Of a DNA stretch of 64,000 bases, positions 18,648 through 26,639 are shown one piece after another. The translations under genes and the position numbers were made by a program. The DNA is taken from positions 5,800 through 69,799 of the forward strand of contig DHMO01000026.1 of assembly GCA_002405835.1 (NCBI GenBank), read 5' to 3'. The notes beneath the pieces were generated by a model. That model did no database searches. It was not told the origin of the DNA and worked only from the letters and a program-made list of their open reading frames with translations. How positions within the stretch are numbered: the first letter of the stretch is position 1; each line of letters starts with the position of its first letter. The DNA is from Lentisphaeria bacterium UBA4640. Lineage in GTDB: Bacteria; Verrucomicrobiota; Lentisphaeria; Victivallales; UBA1829.

Positions 18648-19721
18648 TCAAACCTCCGGCGGCAGTGCCGCGATGAGTTCCAGTTGTTTTCCCGAATAAA
18701 ACCGTATCTCTTCCGTTTTCGCGGGAATGAGAATCCGGTCATAAGCGGATAATTTACAGCATTTTCCATTGATTTCAAGTTCGCCGGAACCGTTTGTCAC
18801 CATCAGGACGCGCAAACCTCTCTGCCGGAGTGAAGCGCTGCCGTGAACGAGCAGTTTCTCCGCGCGGAAACAGGGCGTATACCGTTTGTCGAACAGCGAC
18901 CAGCGCTCCGCCGCACCCTCTATGGGGAGCGGAAGCGGAACAGCGAACTGTTCCCTGCGGATCGTCTCAACGGAACGCCGCTTGAAATCGAACATTGAAA
19001 CGGCAAAATCAATTCCGCGGTTCATGAAACGCGCGCTTTCGGGAAGGACATAACCGCCGCGCTCGAATTCAATGCGCACGGCAAAGTCGGTCGGCTCCAT
19101 CATTTCGATCATGAAAACGCCTTCGCCGATCGCATGAGGGAATCCGCCCGGAACGTAAAAGGCGTCGCCCGGGCGCACCGGGATTTTCTCAAAACACGCA
19201 AGCAGCGCGGCAATATCCTGCTCCGCAATCATCCGGCGGAACTCCTCCGGCGACGGCGGGTTCTGGAAACCGAGATAGATATAGCCTTCGCACCCGGGAC
19301 GCACGCCGAGAATGTAATATCCTTCACTCTTGCCGCATTCGGAATTCAGATATTTCCGCGCAAACGGAATTGACGGGTGACACTGCAGGTGAAGACGGAT
19401 TGAAGAATCCAGATATTTCAGCAGGAACCCGGTCCGTTTCCCGAACTTCGCCAGATGCGCCGCGCCGAGAATCTCCTCCGGGAAACGGTCGAGAAGCTCC
19501 GTCAGCAAAAGTTCACCGGATTCCGTGACGACTCTGGAGACTCCCTCCTCCACGGATTCCCGTCCGGCGTTCACTGCGCGCGTGGCGGAAAGAATCCAGT
19601 CTTCGGGGAAATGTGAATCGGCGGGATCCGTTTTTCCGGAAATTGCATCCAGTGTTGCTCCGCCGAGATACGTGCGCCACACGCGGTTCGGGGCGAGACG
19701 GTAAAAGTCTGCACAGTTCAT
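18648..19721 (-). CDS. manA: Class I mannose-6-phosphate isomerase
   Basis: A 357-residue zinc-dependent isomerase interconverting mannose-6-phosphate and fructose-6-phosphate. Class I features are visible: the ligand pair Gln/His in HLQCHPS, a Glu in KSEGYYIL, the His in PGGFPHAIGEG, and the C-terminal cupin (GSGELEINGKCCKLSAYDR). The length is close to that of short bacterial class I enzymes. The start overlaps the stop of the upstream GH42-like gene by 4 bp. In this operon it would feed mannose released by the neighbouring glycoside hydrolases into glycolysis. The kinase that would make the substrate is not in the window. Confidence 0.88.
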   Translation of the reverse strand: MNCADFYRLAPNRVWRTYLGGATLDAISGKTDPADSHFPEDWILSATRAVNAGRESVEEGVSRVVTESGELLLTELLDRFPEEILGAAHLAKFGKRTGFLLKYLDSSIRLHLQCHPSIPFARKYLNSECGKSEGYYILGVRPGCEGYIYLGFQNPPSPEEFRRMIAEQDIAALLACFEKIPVRPGDAFYVPGGFPHAIGEGVFMIEMMEPTDFAVRIEFERGGYVLPESARFMNRGIDFAVSMFDFKRRSVETIRREQFAVPLPLPIEGAAERWSLFDKRYTPCFRAEKLLVHGSASLRQRGLRVLMVTNGSGELEINGKCCKLSAYDRILIPAKTEEIRFYSGKQLELIAALPPEV

Positions 19722-21715
19722 TTGATTTTCTCCATCCGCAAAATTGCATGACGCGCATTTGCGAGTTTGATTTTTCCGTTTTCCTGAACCATCGCGCCGC
19801 GCCCGAAAATGAGTTCGGCGGGACGCTCCGTCTCAATGACGCATTCCGCCGCACCTTCCGGATTTGCAGCAAGAACATAATCGTATTCCGCCCCCGAAGC
19901 AAACACAACAGGAACGCTCGATTTCATCGGAGCAAAACCGCTGAGCCGTTCCCAGAAGGCGTCTGCACAGAGACGCCTTCCATGCAGGAAAAGTTCATTC
20001 CAGAGCGCGGAGGCGAAATAGAAGAACGCGCCCTTTCCGCATTTCGTCCGCAGAAGAAGCGGAAGTCCGGAATCGCTTCGGAGAAGAACTTCCGTTTCTC
20101 CGGAAAGCATCTCAAGCTCCTGAATCTCAACGGGTTCCCCGTGGAAAGAATCCTGAAGATTATCCGTCTGACGCGCATGGAAAAGAGACGAAAGCGGACC
20201 GCCGGGAATCTCTCCGTAAAGACGCGCCGAAGAGGATATATCGCCGCACGGCCAGTTCGCGGCAACCGTTCCGCCTCCCTCCATGAAACGCACAAGCGCA
20301 TCCGCGAGCGCCTTGTCCAGTACAACCTGATACGGCAGGAAGAGAAGCGGAAATCCGGCAAGTTTCCCCTCCAGAACCTGTTCCGGCGTGACGACCGCGA
20401 GCGGGACACTGCGTTCCGCCGCGCTCATTGCAACGCCGAAGCGGGCTTGCGCGCACTGGGCGTCGCCGATGATTCCGCGTATCCGGTTGTTGATCTCCTT
20501 CACCGCGAAGTTGCAGGAACGGTCATAGAGCACGGCGGCGCATTTTGCGGGCGTGAGATGCACAAGGTCGGGATGCGTTTCCAGCAGCCGGCTGAATTCC
20601 GCAACCGCCGCCGCGCGTTTGCTGTACGAACCGTCCGCAAGAACGAGTCCGCGTCCGCCGAGCTGAAATCCCGCCTTGAACGGCTCCCATTTCCAGTAGA
20701 CAGTTCCCGCATTCCCCTCAAAAAGAGCTTCCAGATTCCAGTCGAGCAGTTCATCCGGAGCGACGCGTTCCGCAGTGAAAATTTCCGAATAGCAGTGACT
20801 CTGCATCTCCGAAATCATGAAACTTCCATTTCCGGCGGAGTACGCACCCGCAAAAGTCAGACGCCGCAGCCATGGTTCATTGACCTTCAGGAGCCGTCCG
20901 CCCGTTTTCGGATAAAATGAAAGCCCGAAACAGTCAACCTGACGCGCCAGCTTCCAGTCATCGCTTCCGCGGTCGAATTCGCTCCAGACGGCATTGCTCA
21001 TGACATTATCCGCAATGACCGGATGGCGCGGGTCGGCGGTGCGCACAATCTCCGCCCATTCGTGCGCGATCGCAGCGAGATTGTCCGTCCGGAACTCCTC
21101 CCAGTCGCAGCCGGACGCAATGGACGCCCATGTTACAGGATCAAGACGGATCTGTCCGAACGCCGTATAGCTCTTCTTCCAGATCGTGTTGAGCGCGGTG
21201 ACCGTGCCGTATTTGCGTTCAAGCCAGCGCTGGAATTCACGGAGCGTGTATGCGTCATGCGATTTGAAATGCGTTTCGTTCCAGACGTCCCACGCAAGCA
21301 GAGCCGGATGATCCTTGAACTCCGCCGCGGCTTCCGCAAAAAATGAATGCAGGATGCGTTTCACTTCGGGATGATTGTAATTGGTCTCACCCAGCCCGTT
21401 CTGCATTCGCGCGGGTGTGCCGTCGGGATTGGTGACGGCATAATCATCTTTCCAGTCGCAGTCGGGCAGATATTCGAGGTTGGAGACCTGGCCGGTCAAT
21501 TCGACAATTACTTTGAGTCCGGTCTCCTCCGCGCAGTCGAGCAGAGTGTGCTGAACCGCGTAATCGCGTTTTCCATTTTTGTAAAAACAGGGCGGCCAGA
21601 TGACGGCTGTGTTCAGGCCAAGCCGTTTCATTGCCGCGCATTTTGCCGCAAGACCGGAACGCGTTTCATCTTCCTCAAGCAGAAGAACCGCACCGTGAAT
21701 GAATTCGTTTTTCAT
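19718..21715 (-). CDS. GH42-like glycoside hydrolase (beta-galactosidase type)
   Basis: A 665-residue cytoplasmic glycoside hydrolase with a clan GH-A TIM barrel. The acid/base lies in LLAWDVWNETHF (Glu147) and the nucleophile probably in MISEMQSHCYSE near residue 305, followed by a GH42-type trimerisation-like domain (VTPEQVLEGKLAGFPLLFL) and a small beta domain. The N-terminus (LAAKCAAMKRLGLNTAVIWPP) is typical of GH42. No signal peptide is seen, so it acts on imported oligosaccharides. It overlaps both neighbours by 4 bp (DUF2264 upstream, mannose-6-phosphate isomerase downstream), so translational coupling is likely. A mannose- or galactose-linked substrate fits the context; GH5-like specificity cannot be excluded. 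Confidence 0.82.
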   Translation of the reverse strand: MKNEFIHGAVLLLEEDETRSGLAAKCAAMKRLGLNTAVIWPPCFYKNGKRDYAVQHTLLDCAEETGLKVIVELTGQVSNLEYLPDCDWKDDYAVTNPDGTPARMQNGLGETNYNHPEVKRILHSFFAEAAAEFKDHPALLAWDVWNETHFKSHDAYTLREFQRWLERKYGTVTALNTIWKKSYTAFGQIRLDPVTWASIASGCDWEEFRTDNLAAIAHEWAEIVRTADPRHPVIADNVMSNAVWSEFDRGSDDWKLARQVDCFGLSFYPKTGGRLLKVNEPWLRRLTFAGAYSAGNGSFMISEMQSHCYSEIFTAERVAPDELLDWNLEALFEGNAGTVYWKWEPFKAGFQLGGRGLVLADGSYSKRAAAVAEFSRLLETHPDLVHLTPAKCAAVLYDRSCNFAVKEINNRIRGIIGDAQCAQARFGVAMSAAERSVPLAVVTPEQVLEGKLAGFPLLFLPYQVVLDKALADALVRFMEGGGTVAANWPCGDISSSARLYGEIPGGPLSSLFHARQTDNLQDSFHGEPVEIQELEMLSGETEVLLRSDSGLPLLLRTKCGKGAFFYFASALWNELFLHGRRLCADAFWERLSGFAPMKSSVPVVFASGAEYDYVLAANPEGAAECVIETERPAELIFGRGAMVQENGKIKLANARHAILRMEKIK

Positions 21716-23355
21716 GCTTTCTCCAGTTTAAAAGAGTATTCGAGTGTTTCGCAGGGGTGAAAACGGTACACGCGCGCGGGCGTCTCCGCCGCGTAAATCG
21801 AAGGTTCAAGAACCGCATCCGTTTCACAGCAGGGAGCCGGGCGGAACGCTGTCCCGCATTTGAGATTTTCCGCCGGTTTGCTCAGATGAATCCGCAGTTC
21901 CGCCCCCTCCGGAGCCGCCCCCTCGAAACGGAATGAAAACTCCAGACGCTCCGGAAAACAGCGGATGCCGCTTCTGAAGCGGTATGCGGTGACCGCGCAG
22001 TATTCCTTCGGACGGCAGAAGTCAAAAAACTGCGTCACCGTATACCCTTCAACGTGAAACGCCGGATCAAGATTGCGCGGAACCAGAAGCGTTCCGCCGG
22101 GCAGACAGAGCATCGGGAGGAACGGAACCGACGGTCCGGCATACGGCGCGGGAAGCGCGAAACCGAAATAGGGAACCGGCATGAACTTCGCGCTCACGTC
22201 CACTTCCACATCGTTCTCGCCCGTAATGCGGTTGTGCCAGAAAAACATATTTTTCGTCAGCCGGTTCCCCGCAGGAAGAATGTAATGCGCGCCCGTCGTG
22301 CGGCAGTTTCCGCAGAAGACCGAGGGACCGGGAAGGTATTTCACATAATCCGCCGTCTCCGAAGGCAGCGGAATGGGTGCGTGCTCCCCCGAGGCGAAAC
22401 GGAGCGCCATTGCAAGACCGTACACGCCGTAGCCCTGCGCCTGGACATGCGTGGTGTACTCATCCCATATTCCCGCGTCGAATGCCTTGTCGCGTCCGAT
22501 TTTTCCATCCGCGCGGATTCCGGTTTTGAGAAAGAATTCAAACAGTTTCCGTGCGGCGGAATCGCCGTATGCGGTCAGCCCGCGAAACTGCGCGAACTCC
22601 CAGAGAAAGATTTTTTTGACCTCCGCTTCGCCGCGCAGGGAGCGTCCCCATTTGGCGAATTCGCCGCGCGAATCAATCAGCGGAAGCGCGGATTCGCAGA
22701 AGTCGTGCAGAATGGAAAAAATCTGTTCGTGATGCGGAGAATTCCAGTTGAAAATTTCATCGTAATGAAGAAGCAGACCGATGATTTCCGCGTTGTAGGC
22801 GTCGATCCGCTTGTCGCGGGAATCGCCGCGCCCGTCGTCGTCATTGAAAAAACCGCTGCCGAGATATCCATCCAGCATGTAATTGATGCATGACTCCGGA
22901 TCCACGCTCTGCGTTTTGCAGAAACCGTGACGAATGCGGAGCAGGTCGATAACAGCCGCGGCGACGCGGTAATTGCGGGAGGCTTCCAGAAGAAAACGCA
23001 TGTCGATCTGACAGAGGAATTTTGTTATTTCGTTCAATTCCTCCGCTGAAAACAGTTTCCGGAAAGCACCTTTTGTGAATTCAAAAGAGAGAAGCAGCGC
23101 AAACGTGGTCCATGCGCTCCTGACGTCGTCCACGCGCACGCTTGCAAGAGTCCACCTCCGGCAGAGATCCCGCAGATCATGCCCGCCGATGTTCCATCCC
23201 TCTTCGATTCCGCGCACGGCTCCGCCGAGCACAAGCCAGCCGGAATCCTTCGTGTCGATTTCACCGCCGGCGACCATGCGTCCGGCGGAATCCGTATGCT
23301 CCGCCGCGTAAACAAGCGCGCGGTCGAGCTCATGCAGATAAATGCTTCTGTTCAT
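21712..23355 (-). CDS. DUF2264-like putative hydrolase
   Basis: A 547-residue protein with an (alpha/alpha) toroid N-terminal half and a beta-sandwich C-terminal half. Blocks such as SRNYRVAAAVIDLLRIRHGF, DGYLGSGFFNDDDG, GEFAKWGRSLRGEAE and FRGLTAYGDSAARK resemble the DUF2264 family, often found with polysaccharide lyases and hydrolases. No signal peptide is seen. It is the first gene of a five-gene overlapping operon with the GH42-like enzyme, manA, the nitrilase and EamA, so it likely processes the same oligosaccharide. The family match is moderately sure; the reaction is unknown. An unsaturated glucuronyl hydrolase-like role is another option. Confidence 0.72.
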   Translation of the reverse strand: MNRSIYLHELDRALVYAAEHTDSAGRMVAGGEIDTKDSGWLVLGGAVRGIEEGWNIGGHDLRDLCRRWTLASVRVDDVRSAWTTFALLLSFEFTKGAFRKLFSAEELNEITKFLCQIDMRFLLEASRNYRVAAAVIDLLRIRHGFCKTQSVDPESCINYMLDGYLGSGFFNDDDGRGDSRDKRIDAYNAEIIGLLLHYDEIFNWNSPHHEQIFSILHDFCESALPLIDSRGEFAKWGRSLRGEAEVKKIFLWEFAQFRGLTAYGDSAARKLFEFFLKTGIRADGKIGRDKAFDAGIWDEYTTHVQAQGYGVYGLAMALRFASGEHAPIPLPSETADYVKYLPGPSVFCGNCRTTGAHYILPAGNRLTKNMFFWHNRITGENDVEVDVSAKFMPVPYFGFALPAPYAGPSVPFLPMLCLPGGTLLVPRNLDPAFHVEGYTVTQFFDFCRPKEYCAVTAYRFRSGIRCFPERLEFSFRFEGAAPEGAELRIHLSKPAENLKCGTAFRPAPCCETDAVLEPSIYAAETPARVYRFHPCETLEYSFKLEKA

Positions 23356-23434
23356 CCTGTCCTCCTGTTTGAGGAATACTTATACTCCGCAAAACAGGAA
23401 AGACAATGATGAAACGGACAAGGAATTTGTCAAT

Positions 23435-25675
23435 TCAGATAATTTCGCAATCGGCGGTCAGCACATCACGCAGATTTCCGCCCACCCGGACCGTGAACTT
23501 GCGAACATCTTTCCGGAGCGTTCCGGAACGGTCGTAACGGTACAGCATCTCGTCGGTCAGCGCAAACCGGAGCTCGCGGCTTTCGCCCGGATTCAGGAAA
23601 AGACGCTCGAAGTGACAGAGCTCGCACCACGGACGCTGCATCGCATCACCGTGCGCCGTAAGGTAGAACTGCGCGACCTCTTCCCCTGCACGGTCGCCGG
23701 TGTTGGCAGCCGTGACGCGCACCTGCCGCCCCTCAACGACAAGGCGGCTGTACTCAAATGTCGTGTAAGAGAGTCCGAAGCCGAACTCAAGCGCGGGAAA
23801 TGCGGGGGAATCCAGATAGAAGCGCCCCTTGCGGTCCACGGCGGAGTTGTAGTTCACCGGAAGCTGTCCCGCTGAATACGGAACGGAAACGGGGAGGCGT
23901 CCGGAAGGGTTGACCCGCCCGGTCAGGATATCGGCAATCGCGCGTCCGCCCGCTTCGCCCGGATAGAACGCGATCAGGACCGCGTCCGCAAGTTTCAGAA
24001 TTTCGTCAATCTGCAGGGGACGCCCTTCGATCAGAACGGCGATCAGCGGCTTGCCGGTCTTTTTGAGTTCGCGCAGAAGCTCAAGCTGAACGCCGCAGAG
24101 ATTGAGCGAAGCGCGGTCGGTTCCCTCGCCGCTCTCCTTCTCGGAACATTCGGCGGTGTCACCCTCCGCGCCGACGACGGCTCCGGTAACCGGATCGACC
24201 GTCTCTTCCGCATCGTGCCAGCTCGAACCGCCGAGCACGGCAATGCAGCAGTCGGACTTCTCCGCCGCCGCGACCGCCGCCGCAAAGCCGGAGCGGTTCA
24301 TCGAACGGATCCGGCAGCCCTGTTCAAAACGGAGTTCGCATCCGGGCTCCGCCTTCAGCGCATCAAACACGGTCGTGATTGCCTCCCGCCGCTGAAACGC
24401 CGTGTAGTCGCCAAGCTGATTCATCGCATTCGCTGCATTGGGTCCGGTCAGTGCGATTCTGCGCATTTTGAGCGGCAGAATCCCGTTGTTCTTCACCATC
24501 ACGATTGACTCATGCGCCGCGCGCAGCGCAAGTTCGCGATGCGCGGGAGAACGGAGAACCGATGAATCAAATGTGACAGGTTTGTCGAACCAGCCCATCT
24601 CGAATTTCACCCGCAGGACACGCCGCGCGGCAAGGTCAAGATCGGTTTCGGCGATAAGTCCTTCACGCAGGGCGTCGCGCAGCATCTCCCCGCATTCGAC
24701 AAGCGAGGAATGCCCTGACTCCATATCGCAGCCGGCTTTGAGCGCGCGTGCCGCCGCCTCCGGAAACGAATTTGCAAGACGCAGACGGTAAAGGCGTTCC
24801 ACTGCACCTCCATCCGCCGTGACAAATCCTTTGTAATCGAGCTCTCCGCGCAGAACGTCGGTCAGCAGATAACGGCTCCCCGTGCACGGCTCGCCGTCGA
24901 CGTCGTGATAGGTCGACATAAGCGCTTTCGCACCCGCAGCGATGCAGCGGCGGAAGGGACGGAGCGGACCGTTGTAAAGCTCCGCCGTCCCCATGTGCGC
25001 GGGCTGCTGATTGAGTCCGTTTTCGGAAGTTCCGCCGCCGATGTAATGCTTGAGCAGAGCCAGAACGCCGGTCTCCTGAATCCCGCGGAAACAGCTTTCG
25101 CCGAGTTCCGTGACCAGTGCAGGATCTTCGCCGTAACACTCTTCGACGCGCGACCAGCGGAGATCGGATGCAATATCCAGAACCGGTGCATAGACCGTGT
25201 TCATGCCGCACGCCAGAGTTTCGCGTCCGATGGCACGTCCGATCTCATAAGCAAGCTCCCGGTCGAAGGACGCTCCGATGGCGAGTCCGCACGGAAACAC
25301 GGTTGCTTCAAGCACGGAAAGCCCGTGCGGAGCCTCTTCCGCCTTCGCAAGCGGAACTGGAACGGCGCGCGATGCGGCGTCTTCATCGAACAGACGCACA
25401 ATGCGTTCGCGGTCTTTTCCGGATACACCGTTTTGAAAATTGCGTTTCGTCCACGGATCGGAACGCAGAATACCGTAGACGCAGCCGGGCGGATTCTTCC
25501 GTGAGAACTCACGGTATTCCTCTTTCAGCACAACCCCGTCCTCAGTCTTTTCAAATTCACAGAACGCGCGCGGCTTGCAGAGCTGTCCGATCTTCTCTTC
25601 GGGCGAAAGACGCTTCATCAGGTCGTCGAGCCGCTCCTCGACCGGGAGCGCGGGATTCTGGTACGGATATTTCAT
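23435..25675 (-). CDS. GH3 beta-glycosidase
   Basis: A 746-residue cytoplasmic glycoside hydrolase family 3 enzyme. The (beta/alpha)8 domain ends with the nucleophile in GFVTADGGAVERLY (Asp near residue 286). The second alpha/beta sandwich contains GEGTDRASLNLCGVQLELL, where the acid/base usually lies, and a fibronectin-III-like C-terminal domain (FGFGLSYTTFEYSRLVVE) completes the bglX-like architecture. No signal peptide is present. The start at 25675 has AAAGGAGA 6 bases upstream; the in-frame ATG 60 bases earlier has none. It lies 69 bp after the AraC gene and 79 bp before the DUF2264 gene. Beta-glucosidase or beta-xylosidase activity is likely; specificity cannot be read from sequence. 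Confidence 0.88.
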   Translation of the reverse strand: MKYPYQNPALPVEERLDDLMKRLSPEEKIGQLCKPRAFCEFEKTEDGVVLKEEYREFSRKNPPGCVYGILRSDPWTKRNFQNGVSGKDRERIVRLFDEDAASRAVPVPLAKAEEAPHGLSVLEATVFPCGLAIGASFDRELAYEIGRAIGRETLACGMNTVYAPVLDIASDLRWSRVEECYGEDPALVTELGESCFRGIQETGVLALLKHYIGGGTSENGLNQQPAHMGTAELYNGPLRPFRRCIAAGAKALMSTYHDVDGEPCTGSRYLLTDVLRGELDYKGFVTADGGAVERLYRLRLANSFPEAAARALKAGCDMESGHSSLVECGEMLRDALREGLIAETDLDLAARRVLRVKFEMGWFDKPVTFDSSVLRSPAHRELALRAAHESIVMVKNNGILPLKMRRIALTGPNAANAMNQLGDYTAFQRREAITTVFDALKAEPGCELRFEQGCRIRSMNRSGFAAAVAAAEKSDCCIAVLGGSSWHDAEETVDPVTGAVVGAEGDTAECSEKESGEGTDRASLNLCGVQLELLRELKKTGKPLIAVLIEGRPLQIDEILKLADAVLIAFYPGEAGGRAIADILTGRVNPSGRLPVSVPYSAGQLPVNYNSAVDRKGRFYLDSPAFPALEFGFGLSYTTFEYSRLVVEGRQVRVTAANTGDRAGEEVAQFYLTAHGDAMQRPWCELCHFERLFLNPGESRELRFALTDEMLYRYDRSGTLRKDVRKFTVRVGGNLRDVLTADCEII

Positions 25676-25744
25676 GGGGTTCTCCTTTCGTTTTAGAGAT
25701 AATATACTCTCAAAACGGAAGATTGGAATGCACAAAACAGACTT

Positions 25745-26566
25745 TTATTTACACGAAACCGACAAATCGGACGGGAATTCGCGGCGGTACTCCCCGGGCG
25801 ATACGCGGAAGGTGTTTTTGAAAAGACGCGAGAAGTAGAATTCGCTTTCGATTCCGCATCGGCGGCAGATCTCCTTGACGGGCAGTCCGGTTCCGGTCAG
25901 CAGATCCGCGGCTTTGCGCATCCGGCAGCGAATCTGGAACTGAAGCGGCGGAAGCCCGCTCTGCGCTTTGAACAGACGCCGGAAATACTCCGGATTCATT
26001 CCGTGCGAAGCGGCGAAGCGGTCAAAATCATAGCTTTTTTCCGGATGATTCCGGATGATTTCCATCAGCTCCGTCAGCGTGTCGCGCCGGTGACGCGGAA
26101 CGGAGGAGGACGGGGAATTTTCCTCATGGAGCAGGAGCAGAAGTTCCTCCAGTTTCAGCACCGCGCGCGGCGGCGTGGTCCGCGAGGCGTGAAGAAGCGC
26201 GATGATGTCCTGCATCAGCTCCAGCACCTTTTCCGGCTCCGAAACGGGGATCAGCGGCTTGCCGTCGTTAATCTGCAGCAGTCCAGTTTCCAGATACCGT
26301 TCGACGCGCGGACCGAAAAAGCAGAGAAAATTGTGGGAACGCGTGGGAGTCTTCCAGTTTCCGTACTCGTAGTAAACGCCCGGATGCGTAATGAACACGC
26401 AGGGACGGTCCGCATGAATCATTTCGCCGCGGTTGATCTGCAGATAGAATCCGCCGGAACAGTTGAACTGAACGCCGTAAAACGACGCGACATGATGGAT
26501 CTCGCCCCGGTGACGCGGGCTGCAGCAGCAGAGACTGAATTCAAGACCGTCGAAATAACTGTTCAT
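25745..26566 (-). CDS. AraC-family transcriptional regulator
   Basis: A 273-residue regulator with an N-terminal AraC-type cupin (about 1-140) and a C-terminal double helix-turn-helix (about 170-270) containing DFDRFAASHGMNPEYFRRLFKAQSG and VKEICRRCGIESEFYFSRLF, given here in parts: FDRFAASHGMNPEYF and CRRCGIESEFYFSRLF. The final SPGEYRREF closes the HTH_18 fold. Start 26566 is preferred over an upstream in-frame ATG at 26614, which falls inside the terminator of the beta-mannosidase gene. It precedes the GH3 gene on the same strand, so it probably controls the GH3 to EamA cluster in response to a sugar bound by the cupin. Confidence 0.87.
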   Translation of the reverse strand: MNSYFDGLEFSLCCCSPRHRGEIHHVASFYGVQFNCSGGFYLQINRGEMIHADRPCVFITHPGVYYEYGNWKTPTRSHNFLCFFGPRVERYLETGLLQINDGKPLIPVSEPEKVLELMQDIIALLHASRTTPPRAVLKLEELLLLLHEENSPSSSVPRHRRDTLTELMEIIRNHPEKSYDFDRFAASHGMNPEYFRRLFKAQSGLPPLQFQIRCRMRKAADLLTGTGLPVKEICRRCGIESEFYFSRLFKNTFRVSPGEYRREFPSDLSVSCK

Positions 26567-26582
26567 CGTTCCGTTTTTGGAA

Positions 26583-26623
26583 GATAAAATACCCCGGTTC
26601 CTGTGCAAAGTCAAGAACCGGGG
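26583..26623 (-). terminator. Intrinsic terminator of the beta-mannosidase gene
   Basis: A 9-bp perfect stem (CCCCGGTTC/GAACCGGGG) with a 14-base loop, followed on the minus strand by TATTTTATC. It lies 16 bases past the beta-mannosidase stop and upstream of the AraC start, separating the two units. Confidence 0.8.
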
Positions 26624-26639
26624 AACAGATAATCCGCAA

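Noticed and set aside
19613..20920. 435-codon plus-strand open frame
   Set aside because: Antisense shadow of the GH42-like gene; the composition is arginine-rich and non-protein-like.
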